Assembly (NCBI GenBank): GCA_027422505.1
Contig: JAPQWV010000404.1
Span: forward strand, 62,001-126,000
Direction of reading: 5' to 3'
Source of the DNA: Craterostigma plantagineum
Taxonomy: Eukaryota; Streptophyta; Magnoliopsida; Lamiales; Linderniaceae
Length of the DNA: 64,000 nt
Shown here: piece after piece, positions 33,647-44,681 of the stretch
Numbering within the stretch: the stretch's first letter is position 1
Layout: every line of letters starts with the position of its first letter
The notes under the pieces: generated by a model
Seen by the model: only the letters and a program-made list of their open reading frames with translations
Database searches by the model: none
Told to the model about the DNA's origin: nothing
Position numbers and translations under genes: made by a program

Positions 33647-36600
33647 ATGGGCGTGGCTAACAAGGCCTGTATTAACTGTTACAATGTGAATAATCGCAAT
33701 AACATCAACAATTTGTCGGCTGCTGAGAAGCAGCAGAAGCATAGCTGTAATAAGTACAAGGGTTGCGGTCACTATTTGCCGTCGATACGGCGGAAGAAGC
33801 TGACGTGGACGGTGGTTTGTGGCCTGCTTCTCTTCGCCGTAGGTTTCGTTTCTCTCTTCGCCGGACACGTGGCGTCGGATCTTGAATGGTACTCCCAGCG
33901 CCTCGTTAAGCGTACTTGGTATATTCACAAGGTTGATCCCTCTCTATAATTGATCCAATTAAATTATGACCAATGTTTTCCTCTGTACTTTCCTGCCCAC
34001 TTCAGAATGTTTCTGTAGCTTTTTTTCTTCCTGCGATTATCGAATTTGGGTGTAAAATGTTCCGACAAGGAAGCTGCCTAACTTCTGTTCTAAAAATTTC
34101 ATCTTTGTGTATGGTTTTCTTTTTCTTGAGTTTAATGTGGATGAGGTTTGGGAGTTCTAACATCATAGTTTGTATGTATAGCTCTGTAACATTTATGGCC
34201 AAAATTTCAAAATTTTTGTTGTTGTAAATGCTATGGCAGGAAAGGGGCTTTCAGGCTCCAGTCGATATATGGAAGTCAGAGTTTTCGAATTTCTATTATG
34301 GTTGTAGTGATAGAGATCCTCATCTTGCACGTAAGTTGTGTAGATTTCATTGATTCTTTGCAATCATTGGACCCTTATGACATACGAGAGATTCGATTTG
34401 AGGTTGTTGGAAATAGGAGTATTGGATTTATAACATAATCGAATGTTGGCCTTGCAGCTGCTGTGAGGGAACGATTTTCAAATGGATACTTACTTATTGC
34501 CACGAGTGGTGGGCTCAATCAACAACGGATAGGTGTAAGTGCTTTTTTCTTGAATCACTTCTTATCTTTGCATCATTTTCAAGGATCATTTAATCATCGT
34601 TTTATGCTACTTAATGTCGATGACCTAAACTAGTTTTAATCAACTCCATTTTCTTCAGATAACTGATGCTGTAGTTGTCGCGAGGATCCTAAATGCCACT
34701 TTGGTCGTCCCAGAATTGGATCACCATTCATTTTGGAAAGACGAAAGGTTCGTTGCCTTTTCTAACCTTTAATGATGGTTCTTATTACCAAGTTATGTGC
34801 ATATCTGATGCAAATATATTATTATTTTCTTAATGCAGTGACTTCTCGAACGTTTTTGATGTCGATTGGTTCATCTCTTCCCTTGCAAAGGATGTCCCTA
34901 TAGTAAAAAAAGTTCCCGAAAAAGTCATGAGGTCTATGGAAAAACCACCGTACACTATGCGCGTGCCAAGGAGATCAGAGCCCGACTATTATCTTGAGCA
35001 AGTTTTGCCCATACTACTGAGGAGACGTGTAAGAATAAAACATACTTTAGGATAAGTACCCATCTTTGTAAGAAGGCACTTTGTCATGATGGTAGTAGTT
35101 TCTTATGATCTGTATGGATTAGGGCATAATAGTAGCTACCTTTTTACGGTCTTTATGGCTATCAAAGCAGATGGAGAATCGCTGAAAAAAAACCCACGTA
35201 AATGTTTTTTTTTTCAGGTTCTTCAGTTGACGAAGTTCGATTACAGGCTGGCCAACGACATTCCCGAGGATCTGCAAAAATTGCGTTGTAGGGTTAATTA
35301 TCATGCCTTGAGATTCACCAAGCCTATAAGGAATCTCGGTCAGAAGATCGTCAGGCGCATGAGAAAGATGGCAAGACGCTTTATTGCCGTCCATTTGAGG
35401 TTTGTAATGGAATCTTTCAGCAAACTTCAGCATAGCAGCTGCATGAAAGATTGACACTTTTCCTTTTTCTTTCTTTTGCTTGTAAGAAGAATATTAGCAA
35501 TCCTTACATCTTAAGTACTGGTTAGCTCTTACAAATCATCATAATTGATTGTAAATTATAGGTTCGAACCCGATATGCTCGCATTTTCTGGATGTTATTA
35601 CGGCGGTGGAGATAAAGAGAGGCACGAGCTCGGCGAGATAAGAAAGCGATGGGATACTTTGCCTGTAAGATAATAACAAACAATTACAAAATGTAATACT
35701 CACTTGTCTAAATTTCTCCTGAAAAAAATCTCATGATATTCGCTAAAAATCCCAGGAATTAAGCGCTGACGAAGAGAGGTTGCGAGGAAGATGCCCATTG
35801 ACTCCCCACGAGGTTGGCTTATTGCTAAGGGCCTTTAACTTCGACAACAATACGTACCTTTACGTTGCCTCTGGCGAAATATACGGAGGAGAAGAAACTC
35901 TTAGGCCTTTGAAAGAACTCTTCCCAAACTTCTATACAAAGGAGATGCTCGCCAGCGATGAACTGAAGTCCCTTCTTCCCTTCTCCTCTCGCCTGGCCGC
36001 AGTGGACTACATTGTTTGCGATGAAAGCGATGTATTCGTGACGAACAACAATGGTAACATGGCAAAAATTCTAGCGGGAAGAAGGTAAGTCCGTGGTTGG
36101 AAAAAAATTATATAAAATTAAAAAGTGACTCGCTCGCTGCCTCAAAAGGTAACCTTTTGGGCAGAGTTGTCATTCAGCATGGTATCACAGCTTAGTGACT
36201 AACGAGTTCTCTGAGTACGAATCTTCAGGACGACCCATTAAATAAAATTACGTTTAGGGTGTGTTTTGGTATGTGGAAAAGCCCGGGTGGCGGTACAACA
36301 CACGAACATTGATCTACAATGATCCGATGCGTATAATTGCATTTCCCTTTCCATTGTTGCATTGAATTTCGCATACCAAACGCACCCTTAATGCTAGATA
36401 AGAAAGAAATCAGTCTATACGTGAGGGGACGTGTTGGAAATTAATTATATAAAATTAAAAAGCGAGTCACTCCCTTAAGGGTTAATTTTCTAGGCAGAGT
36501 GGTCATTCACCATTCATGATTACCATATTTATCAGTTATTGTTCTGCCTTTTCTTTGTTGAAGGAGGTACATGGGTCACAAGAGAACGATAAGGCCTAAC

Positions 36601-36945
36601 GCCAAAAGGCTGAGCTCGCTTTTTTCGGCGAGGGACAAAATGGATTGGGATAGTTTTGCGAGAAAAGTGAAGTCTCGTCAGAGGGGTTTTATAGGAGAGC
36701 CCGAGGAGATGAGGCCCGGGAGAGGAGAATTCCACGAATACCCTTACTCGTGCGTTTGTCAGAAACCATTCGAACGCAAAAGTGCTTTTCCTAACATTAC
36801 AAGGGAAGAAGAGGTTAGGACGAACGAAGACATAGTCAGCCGAGGTGGTAAGAATTCTTCGGAAAATTTGCTAATGAGAGATGGAAAGAATGAGATGGTT
36901 TTTCCCGGGGAGGAGAGCGACGGTGAAGAGTTTTTATCTGATTGA
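33647..36945 (+). CDS. O-fucosyltransferase family protein (GT106-type), 9 exons, 575 aa
   Basis: Exons by splice signals and phase: 33647-33931, 34240-34330, 34458-34534, 34659-34747, 34839-35028, 35218-35399, 35562-35664, 35756-36084, 36564-36945; all introns GT-AG. The product is a type II membrane protein. A short basic N-terminus with several Cys is followed by one helix at ~residues 52-73 (LTWTVVCGLLLFAVGFVSLF), expected to anchor it in the Golgi. The O-FucT domain (PF10250) fills the rest: YLLIATSGGLNQQRIGITDA, LDHHSFWKDESDFSNVFD, the FHLRFEP-type motif around 303-308 (HLRFEPDMLAFSGC), and IRPNAKRLSSLFSARDKMDW near the C-terminus. Relatives transfer fucose or rhamnose to proteins or pectic glycans; the acceptor here cannot be told. 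The acidic C-terminal tail (EESDGEEFLSD) is variable in the family. The start ATG is the first in the exon and precedes the anchor. The last intron is 479 bp and contains a mini-LTR element. The gene appears intact. Confidence 0.92.
36094..36512 (+). mobile_element. Mini-LTR element (TRIM-like) in intron 8 of the O-fucosyltransferase gene
   Basis: Two ~85-bp direct repeats (36094-36179 and 36432-36512) share 'attatataaaattaaaaag' and 'gcagagt.gtcattca'. The first is followed by TGGTATCACAGCTT (36180-36193), a PBS-like site. The second is preceded by the purine-rich GTGAGGGGACG (36421-36431). There is no coding capacity. The left repeat begins only 9 bp after the 5' splice site at 36085. No matching target duplication was found, so it may be partly decayed. 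Confidence 0.6.
36257..36387. mobile_element. Tourist-type MITE nested in the intronic mini-LTR element
   Basis: 131 bp with inverted ends GGGTGTGTTTTGGTATG / CATACCAAACGCACCC and TTA duplicated at 36254-36256 and 36388-36390, as for PIF/Harbinger elements. Confidence 0.85.
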
Positions 36946-37323
36946 TTAGTTCTTCTGAGCCAAAATGGTCATGGCAGATGTGGCTACTAAGCTCCTCTTG
37001 GTTCTCAAGTTTAAAATGTATGTAATTTCGGAAATTGTCTTTTCTCTTACCTCGTGAACCTTTTTTTTTTAATTATTATTTCTTCATAAGCTGTGTATCT
37101 GTACTGTACTTTTGTGTTTCTAACAATTAAGCAAGATGGAAATATTTATTACCAGCAATGTTCACCAAGCTATAATAAGTCACATATGGGGCATTTAGCC
37201 TCTTCCTGTCAAGACCTCAAAAAAACATTTTTCTCAATGATGTATGATCCTACAGTCCTCTCTTCTGAAAACTACGCTCGCTCTCACTGGTTGCAAAGGT
37301 TTAATGTGCAAAGAATAGAACTG
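36946..37323 (+). other. 3' UTR/downstream flank of the O-fucosyltransferase gene
   Basis: Stop codon to the insertion site of element C. An AT-rich tract at ~37068-37085 is compatible with a polyadenylation region. No other gene is seen. The original flank continues at 42558. Confidence 0.5.
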
Positions 37324-37328
37324 AAGTT

Positions 37329-37776
37329 TGTCAGCAAATGGTTTTCTATAAAATCACTTGCTCCTACTACAAGGAATGGGACACCGCCCAAGACCACCGC
37401 CCAAGGATGAGCTTTATCATATAATATATCTAATAATATTATATATAGTTATTAGTGGGAGAGCTTGCCTATAAAAAGGCAGCGAGCAGAAGCTAATGAA
37501 ACACACCAACTCAGCAAAGAGTAAAAGAGAGAAGAGAAGTGAGGTAGAAAAGAAATATAGAGGGTTTGTTCGGTATTTGCTCCAACTATAAAGAGAGATA
37601 GTGAGTGTTTTCTCCTTTGTAGATTGAGAAGTTGTAATTCCTATTTTACCCCAATAATAAAATTTCTGCCCGTGGTTTTTTACCCCAAGTAAAAAAGGGG
37701 TTTTCCACGTAAATTTTCATGTCCTTTTTATCCTCACAGTCATTTTCAATTTCGTTTCGCTGTCCATTTCGCAACA
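37329..37776 (+). repeat. Element C 5' LTR with PBS
   Basis: 448 bp, TGTCAGCAAATGG ... CGCAACA. The PBS TGGTATCAGAGC follows at 37779-37790. Confidence 0.85.
37470..37477 (+). promoter_or_regulatory. TATA box of the element C LTR
   Basis: TATAAAAA ahead of GGCAGCGAGC, with transcribed-looking R/U5 downstream. The same motif is at 42241-42248 in the 3' LTR. Confidence 0.6.
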
Positions 37777-38105
37777 TGTGGTATCAGAGCCAGCCTTGAT
37801 TGATATTTCGATTATGCTATGTGGTTGCAGCTTTGTCTGATCTTCCACATCAGAAAGGATATCGAAAAGGTTTATCGTACGGAAGAGTTTTTTGGCAAGT
37901 CGTGGTAATAGACTGTGTAAGTAAGTTCTGTCTGTGTGGCTGGTGCCAAGCGGGACACATAGTGACCCCACCAGATCTCATCTGGGAATTACTTAGAAGG
38001 GTAATTTTGTCTAGAAAGCTGGTCGCTACCCTTTCTGCAAATTATCTGATCAGTACTATTTGGCTGGACTGTTGAATTTCTCCGACGAGAGCGACGTGGG
38101 AAAAA

Positions 38106-38877
38106 ATGGCAGCTAAAAATGAAATTGAGAAATTCAACTGGAAGAACTACGCACTGTGAAAAATGAGGATAAAGGCAATTTTACTCAAAGAAAATTATCT
38201 GGAGGCGATCACTGGCAGACCAACAACTATTACAAGTGACGCCAAATGGAGGAAAATGGACGGGAGGGTCATCGCCAATATTCATCTGACATTAGCACAT
38301 GATATATTATCAAGCGTCGAAGAGAAAACTAGTGCAAAAGTAATCTGGGATCATCTCGAGAAGCTGTATAAAGTCAAGTCACTCCACAGCCGTCTGAAAA
38401 GAAAATTATACCATCTACGAATGGAAGAATCTTCTTCAGTGACCGAGTACATCAACAAGTTGAGTACTCTATTCTCTCAACTTAAAGACTTGGACTACAA
38501 AATAGAGCCAAGTGGACGTGTTGAGCTTCTACTGCAAAGCCTGCCAGACTCCTACGATCAAATCGTCCTCAATCTGAGCAACAACCAAGCTGCGGAGAAA
38601 CTTATCTTCGATAATATTGCAGCTGCGGTTCTCGAAGAAGAAAGTCAGCGCAATAACAAAGAAGACAAATTGATAATATCCCAACAGGCAGAGGCGTTGA
38701 CAGTGACGAAGGCAAGTTCAGGAGCGCGTGGTCCAAACGTGAGCCGAAAAAGGACAAGACCCAAAGAGTCCGGTTCAAGTGGGAGTCAAAAACGGCAAAC
38801 CTTGTTACGAAAAATAAGAAGGCTATAAAGTGTTACCATTGTGGCAAGAAAGGTCATCTGAAGAAAGATTGTTGGGC
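38106..38877 (+). pseudogene. Element C gag with zinc knuckle
   Basis: Starts MAAKNEIEKFNWKNYAL at 38106. A TGA stands where TGG (Trp) is usual (38157-38159), then 221 codons are open (DHLEKLYKVKSLHSRLKRKL, LLLQSLPDSYDQIVLNL). A frameshift at ~38800 precedes the CCHC knuckle CYHCGKKGHLKKDC at 38833-38874. Family-typical length otherwise. Confidence 0.85.
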
Positions 38878-39385
38878 TCTAAATAAAAATCCCAATGCCC
38901 AAGGAAATGCCGCCAACACTACCGACGATGGAATTGCCTTGGTGTGTGAAGCCGCAACCACTATCCCTGAAAAGGTAAGATTCAACGACGTGTGGCTCAT
39001 GGACTCAGCAGCTACTTTCCACATGACCTCTCGACGGGAATGGTTTCATCAATACGAGCCAACCTTTGGAGGATATGTCTACAGCTGTAATGACCAAGCG
39101 CTGAAGAATGTCGGGGTGGGTACGATTCAAATAAAGCTATAGGACGGCACTGTGCTTCCATCCATGATGTGTGACATGTGGAGGGCTTGAAGAAAATCTG
39201 TTGTCTGTGGGGCAACCTGATGATCTTGGTTTCAAAATTGAATTGGAGAACAAGATCATGAAGTTTTCCAAAGGAGCGCTGGTGGTGATGAAGGGAGAAA
39301 ATATAGCTGCAAATCTATACATGCTAAAGGGAGAGACTCTGCAAGAAGGGCAGGCATTCGTTGCCACGACAAGTTCAAATTAAAA
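38878..39385 (+). pseudogene. Element C protease
   Basis: DVWLMDSAATFHMTSRREWF at ~38987-39046, then NVGVGTIQIKL and a TAG at 39140-39142. The frame shifts, and ENLLSVGQPDDLGFKIELEN follows in the frame 39171-39383. Confidence 0.8.
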
Positions 39386-39392
39386 GTCCACA

Positions 39393-40200
39393 ATGACTTG
39401 GCACAAGAAACTTGGTCATATGTCTGAACAAGGCATGAAAATATTTGCGCAAAAGAATCTACTTCCTGGTCTCACGACGGTGACGCTACCATTCTGCAAG
39501 CATTGTATTGTGATCAAGCAGCATCGCTTGAAGTTCTCCGCTTCAAATTCTAGAACCAAAGAAATTCTAGAATTGATCCACTCTGATGTATGGCAAGCAC
39601 CGGTCAAATCCCTGGGAGGAGCCAACTACTTCGTATCATTCATTGATGACTACTTCAGGAGATGCTGGGTGTACCCAATCAAGAAGAAGGACGATGTGTT
39701 TCCTGTCTTCAAAACTTATAAGGCACGAGTTGAACTTGAAACCGAAAGAAAAATCAAGTGTCTCCGGTCAGATAATGGAGGAGATTATACTGGCAAAAAA
39801 TTCACTGAATTCTGCAAAAATGCGGGCATCAGAAGGCAGTTTACCACGGCTTACACTCCACAACAAAATGGAGTGGCAGAGCGGGTGAATAGGACACTGT
39901 TGGAAAGAACAAGGGTTATGTTGAGAATTGCTGGCCTGGAAAAGAAGTTCTGAGCGGAAGCGGTCTGTACTGCCTGTTATGTGGTGAATCGGGCTCCATC
40001 TACTGCTATAGAGATGCGAACACCGATGGAAATGTGGCTTGGTGCACATGCAGACTATTCAAACCTCTATATATTTGGAAGTTCAACGTACGCGATGTAC
40101 CACAACCAAGAAACAACGAAGTTGGATCCAAGTCCAGGAAATGCCTATTCTTGGGGTACGCTGATGGACTAAAGGGGTATGGTTGTGGGATCTCAATGAC
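39393..40200 (+). pseudogene. Element C pre-integrase and integrase
   Basis: 39393-39953 open: TWHKKLGHMSEQGMKIFAQK, CKHCIVIKQHR, Asp in IHSDVWQAP, Asp in CLRSDNGGDY, and Glu in QQNGVAERVNRTLLERTRVM. This is the complete DDE set. A stop at 39951-39953 precedes VNRAPSTAIEMRTPMEMW and frames with the chain terminus. Only a few changes separate it from an intact integrase. Confidence 0.85.
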
Positions 40201-40479
40201 CACAAAGTGATTATCAGCAGAGATATTATCTTATTGGAGGATGGCGATCAAGAGCAAGTCGAAAATGGTAGCAGTTCAAAAGGCGTGACAAAGACTAAAT
40301 CGGTGAAACAAAAATTGGAGCAATATAATTCTTCTGAAGCTGAACCGGCGCCACGAAGAGCTCAACCCAGTCGAATCTGAAGTACCGGATCTCTGGCGGT
40401 CATCACGCGAGCGTAGGCCGCCAAGTTGGCACTCAGATTACGAGATAGAGAGCAATCTTGCATACTGTTTTCTAACGGA

Positions 40480-41370
40480 GGATGGAGAGCCAACCACTTT
40501 CCAAGAAGCACTGAATAATTCAGATGCGAGTCAGTGGAATTCAGCAATGCAAGAGGAAATGGAAGCTCTCTATAAAAAGAAGACATGGGAGTTGGTGCCA
40601 TTACCGCAAGGAAGGAAACCTATTGGCAACAAATGGGTGTACAAAATCAAGCGGAATGGTGATGACCAAGTAAGCGACCCGTGCTAGACTGTTTGTAAAG
40701 GGATATGCTCAGAAAGATGGCATTGACTTCAACGAAATTTTCTCACCGGTGGTTCGACTTACAACAATCAGGGTGGTCATGTCAATGTATGCTACATACG
40801 ACTTGCATCTTGAGCAGCTGGACGTAAAGACGGCCTTTCTCCATGGTGACCTTGATGAAGAAATATATATGCTTCAACCAGAAGGTTTAGAGGAACAAGG
40901 AAAAGAAGATCTGGTTTGCAGATTGATCAAATCTCTCTACGGGCTCAAACAAGCACTTGGATGCTGGTATAAGAGATTTGACTCCTTCATAATGTGTCTT
41001 GACTACAACAGGCTATATTCAGATCCTTGTGCATATTTCAAGATATTTGGCGATGACGATTTCATCATGTTGCTGTTGTACGTCGACGATATGCTAGTAG
41101 CAGGACCCAACAAAGGTGTATCGCCGACTTAAAGACTCAACTGGCCAGTGAATTCGAAATGAAGGACTTGGGGCCAGCAAACAAAATTCTTGGCGTGCAA
41201 ATATCTCGAGACAGAAGCAAGCGAAAGATTTGGCTTTCTCAGAAGAATTATTTGAAGAAAATCTTGCGAAGGTTCAACATGCAAGATAGTAAACCAATAT
41301 CTACCCCTCTCGCTGCTAATTACAAGCTATCCTCCGAGATGTGTCCTACCGATGAAACGAGAGGATAGAG
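40480..41370 (+). pseudogene. Element C reverse transcriptase
   Basis: Begins with TFQEALNNSDASQWNSAM and the KWVYKIKRNGDDQ block, with a frameshift at ~40665. Then comes [39 protein letters not shown] and MLLLYVDDMLVAGPNK (catalytic YVDD at ~41078-41089). A second frameshift at ~41120 precedes MKDLGPANKILGVQISRDR. Confidence 0.85.
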
Positions 41371-42000
41371 ATGTCTCGACTGCCATATGCATCGGCTGTA
41401 GGAAGTCCAATGTTCGCAATGATCTGCACCAGACCAGATATTGCCATGCAGTGGGAGTTGTTAGCCGATACATGTCCAATCCTGGTCGGGAGCACTGGAG
41501 TGCTGTTAAGAGAATTCTCAGATATATCAAGGGAACCTCGGATCTTGCCTTATGTTACGGAGGTACAAATTTTACCGTCCATGGTTTTGTTGATGCAGAT
41601 TATGCAGGTGAACTTGCTAAAAGCATATCCACAACCGGATATGTGTTTAATCTTGCTGGCGGTGCTGTAGCTGGGTTTCAAAACTGCAATCCATTATTGT
41701 AACATCAACAATGGAAGCAGAATATGTCGTAGCTATGCAAGCCAGTAAAGAGGAAGTATGGCTGAAGATGTTGCTGGAAGAACTCGGCCACAAACAGGAG
41801 AATATTATTCTCTATTGTGATAGCCAGAGTGCGTTGCATCTTGCAAGGAATCCAGCATTTCATTGAAGAACCAAACACATCCGGGTCCAATACCACTTTG
41901 TTCGTGAACAAGTAGAAGAGGGGACTGTGGACATGCAAAAAGTTCACACTGCGGATAATCTGCAGACTACTTGACCAAGACAATTCCTGTGGACAAGTTT
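41371..42000 (+). pseudogene. Element C RNase H
   Basis: Alternating frames give PYASAVGSPMFAMICTRPDI, VHGFVDADYAGELAKSISTT, TMEAEYVVAMQASKEEVW, LYCDSQSALHLARNP and the terminal part to ~41995. At least three frameshifts or stops occur. Confidence 0.8.
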
Positions 42001-42113
42001 ATGTGGTGCCGTTCATCCTGTGGATTGACAGAATCTAAGTAACATGCAAATTCGAGTTAGAGGAATGGTGTGAAGATCTGATTGCGCCTCAGTCAAATCT
42101 TCAAGTGGGAGAT

Positions 42114-42552
42114 TTTCTATAAACCACTTGCTCGCCTACTACAAGGAATGGGACACCGCCGAAGACCACCGCCCAAGGATGGGTTTATCATATAATATAT
42201 CTAATAATATTATATATAGTTATTACTGGGAGAGCTTGCCTATAAAAAGGCAGCGAGCAGAAGCTAATGAAACACACCAACACAGCAAAGAGTAATAGAG
42301 AGAAGAAAAGTGAGGTAGAAAAGAAAAATAGAGGGTATGTTCGGTGTCTGCTCCAACTATAAAGAGAGATAGTGAGTGTTTTCTCCTTTGTAGATTGAGA
42401 GGTTGTAATCCCTATTTTACCCCAGTAATAAAACTTCTACCTCGCCCGTGGTTTTTTACCTCAAGTAAAAAAGGGCTTTTTCACGTAAATTCCCGTGTCC
42501 ATTTTATCCTCACAATCATTTTCAATTTTGTTTCGCTGTCTATTTCGCAACA
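42114..42552 (+). repeat. Element C 3' LTR, missing its first 13 bp
   Basis: 439 bp after the polypurine tract CAAGTGGGAGA (42102-42112). It begins at TTTTCTATAAA, without the TGTCAGCAAATGG seen in the 5' LTR. Its end CGCAACA abuts the AAGTT duplication. Confidence 0.8.
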
Positions 42553-42557
42553 AAGTT

Positions 42558-43320
42558 TGCATCCTTCGGTCACAGACATCTATCTGGCAAACCTTCCATT
42601 AGATTAGGTTTATGTTCTGTATAACAAATAAGTGCTTCCATTCACTTTTCTTTTCTTTTGTTTCTATTTTTTATTTTTATATTCGGGTTTGATTTTGTCG
42701 TTCCCCATCAGTTCACACGCATCAACGAGGTGAGCTCCGACTTGAGATCACGGGAGAAAATATGAGCGACGAGCTCACGCGAGCGAACCAAAATGCATAG
42801 GTGTTAAGTGAGAGACAACGGCAGACTTGCATCAACTATGTAAGTGTTGGATTGAATTAAAGGACTAAATATAAATTCATATTCGACTCTTATTGGGTTA
42901 TAGTGCATAATGATAGATTTTCTTATGCTCCGTTTGGATTCTTGGATTTCGGCTTGAAATTCGAATTTCCTTCAAAAATCACCCGTTTGGGAAATGTTTG
43001 GATTTCGATTTCATGCAATAAACGTTTATTGTTTGTTGGGTTTTGAAATATTATGACAAATTGTCCGTTTTCAAAATACAAAGTAGCATACAATAGGTTT
43101 TCGTAAATAATACTAATAAATAATAATAATATTAGTAATTTGTGTATCAATCGCAGGAGCAGGAGCAGGAGTTAAAAAATGCTCAATTTGTGTATCAATC
43201 GCCCAATCAGAATTTTTCTAAAATTAATATTAACATAAAATAAAAAATAAGAAATCACCCACTACCTTGCATTTATATATTTTCAATTTACCCTACTATT
43301 TTTAGTATTATTATTAGTTA
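42558..43320. other. Intergenic, nothing recognised
   Basis: AT-rich. A 19-bp phrase 'caatttgtgtatcaatcgc' occurs twice at ~43137-43202 around a short (GGAGCA)n run. The stretch from 42930 ('ctccgtttggattcttgg') resembles one end of a Tourist/hAT MITE, but the other end was not found. Confidence 0.45.
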
Positions 43321-43574
43321 CTTCCTCCGTCCCATTTAAATGTTCCCGAAGATTAGTGGGCACGGAGATTAAGAAATCACATTATTTTAATATTATAGTA
43401 CACGGTATGGAGAGAGAAAAGTTATTAGTGGAAATCGAGAAGACTTTTTTTTAATATTAATGATAGTAATTAGTTTAATTAGTGGGATACTTTTTTACCA
43501 AAAATGGAAATGGGAATAATTATGTGGGACGCCCGACATAGAAAAATGGGAAGAAATAAGTGGGACTGAGGTAG
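43321..43574. mobile_element. Stowaway-type MITE
   Basis: 254 bp, ends CTTCCTCCGTCCCATTT and (complement of right end) CTACCTCAGTCCCACTT, flanked by TA on both sides. This is the classical plant Tc1/mariner-derived Stowaway signature. It lies ~330 bp upstream of the isopropylmalate isomerase ATG. Confidence 0.9.
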
Positions 43575-43904
43575 TAATATTTAACAAATTATGAGTGTGG
43601 CAGTATTATGAGTGTGTTATTGTTGTGGACACCCTTATGTAGCACAAGCTATGAGCGTGCAATTTAGACTAATATTAATAATTAGGGGTTAACGATTGGT
43701 TAACCATAATACTAACGTCATAATTATTGAGATTTTCTTTGTGTTGGTTTTGCACCGGCCGGCCCATAACAATCACCACGTCAATGGACTTGTTGGGCTT
43801 AGCCGGTAATCCCAATTCTGACCTTTTTTCTTATATTTTTCGTTTCGTTTTAATTTACTCAATCCTTTTTTCTTCCTCTCCATTACAGTGTTCACTTATC
43901 TCTA

Positions 43905-44681
43905 ATGGCGGCGATTGGTGCGTCACCGTTCACGGCCTTGAAACTCAGCACCACCATTAACAACGCTTCGGCGGATTCTCTCTTCCCTCTTCTCTCTCTC
44001 AAGCCCTCATCTCCCATTAAGCTTCACCAATCGCTGAAAACCTCCTTCAAGAGAAAACCTAATCATTTCGCCACCTGCGCCGCCGCCGACTCTACGCCCG
44101 CCGAAACCACGGGCGCCACCACCTTTCACGGCGTCTGCTACGTCGTCGGAGACAACATCGACACGGATCAGATCATCCCCGCCGAGTACCTCACCCTCGT
44201 CCCATCCAACCCCGACGAGTACGAGAAACTCGGCTCCTACGCCCTAATCGGCCTCCCCTCTTCCTACCCCACACGCTTCGTCGAGCAAGGCGAGGTCAAG
44301 ACGAAGTACTCCATCGTCATCGCCGGGGACAACTTCGGCTGCGGCTCGTCGAGGGAGCACGCGCCGGTCGCGCTGGGCGCCGCCGGTGTGACGGCGGTGG
44401 TAGCAGAATCTTACGCGAGGATCTTCTTCAGGAACTCGGTGGCCACGGGCGAGATCTATCCTCTTGAGTCCGAGGGCAGGTTGTGCGAGGAGTGTCGGAC
44501 CGGAGACGTCGTGACGGTGGAGTTCGGCGGCGGCGCCGCCAGCAGGCTGATCAACCACACCGCCGGCAAAGAGTATGCGCTGAAGCCGATTGGCGACGCC
44601 GGGCCTGTGATTGAGGCTGGAGGGATCTTTGCTTATGCTAGGAAGACTGGGATGATTCCGTCCAAGGAGGAGGTGGCTTAG
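43905..44681 (+). CDS. IPMI-SSU: 3-isopropylmalate dehydratase (isomerase) small subunit, plastid-targeted
   Basis: 258 aa, one exon. With a large subunit it forms the heterodimeric aconitase-type isomerase that converts 2- to 3-isopropylmalate in leucine synthesis; some plant small subunits serve methionine chain elongation instead. Residues 1-~62 are Ser/Thr/Lys-rich with few acids and look like a chloroplast transit peptide. The aconitase C (swivel) domain follows: GDNIDTDQIIPAEYLTLVP, then the hallmark GDNFGCGSSREHAPVALGAA, ESYARIFFRNSVATGEIYPL and GPVIEAGGIFAYARKTGMIP. The [4Fe-4S] ligands are on the large subunit and not expected here. Known plant small-subunit genes are also intronless. 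GC content is much higher than in the surroundings. The ATG is the first in frame and precedes the transit peptide. It appears intact. Confidence 0.95.
   Translation: MAAIGASPFTALKLSTTINNASADSLFPLLSLKPSSPIKLHQSLKTSFKRKPNHFATCAAADSTPAETTGATTFHGVCYVVGDNIDTDQIIPAEYLTLVPSNPDEYEKLGSYALIGLPSSYPTRFVEQGEVKTKYSIVIAGDNFGCGSSREHAPVALGAAGVTAVVAESYARIFFRNSVATGEIYPLESEGRLCEECRTGDVVTVEFGGGAASRLINHTAGKEYALKPIGDAGPVIEAGGIFAYARKTGMIPSKEEVA

Larger units (their letters stand above)
37329..42552 (+). mobile_element. Element C: Ty1/copia, TNT1/Tork-like
   Basis: 5224 bp with AAGTT at 37324-37328 and 42553-42557. LTRs are 37329-37776 and 42114-42552. The plus strand has gag, CCHC, protease, integrase, RT and RNase H in copia order, with frameshifts and stops. 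The protease motif MDSAATFHMTSRREW (Asp-Ser-Ala rather than Asp-Ser-Gly) is normal for the TNT1 type. It inserted ~380 bp behind the stop of the O-fucosyltransferase gene in the same orientation, so read-through between the two is possible. Confidence 0.9.

Noticed and set aside
38995..39050. Protease DSA in element C as a disabling mutation
   Set aside because: TNT1/Tork-type proteases normally have Asp-Thr/Ser-Ala, so it is family-typical.
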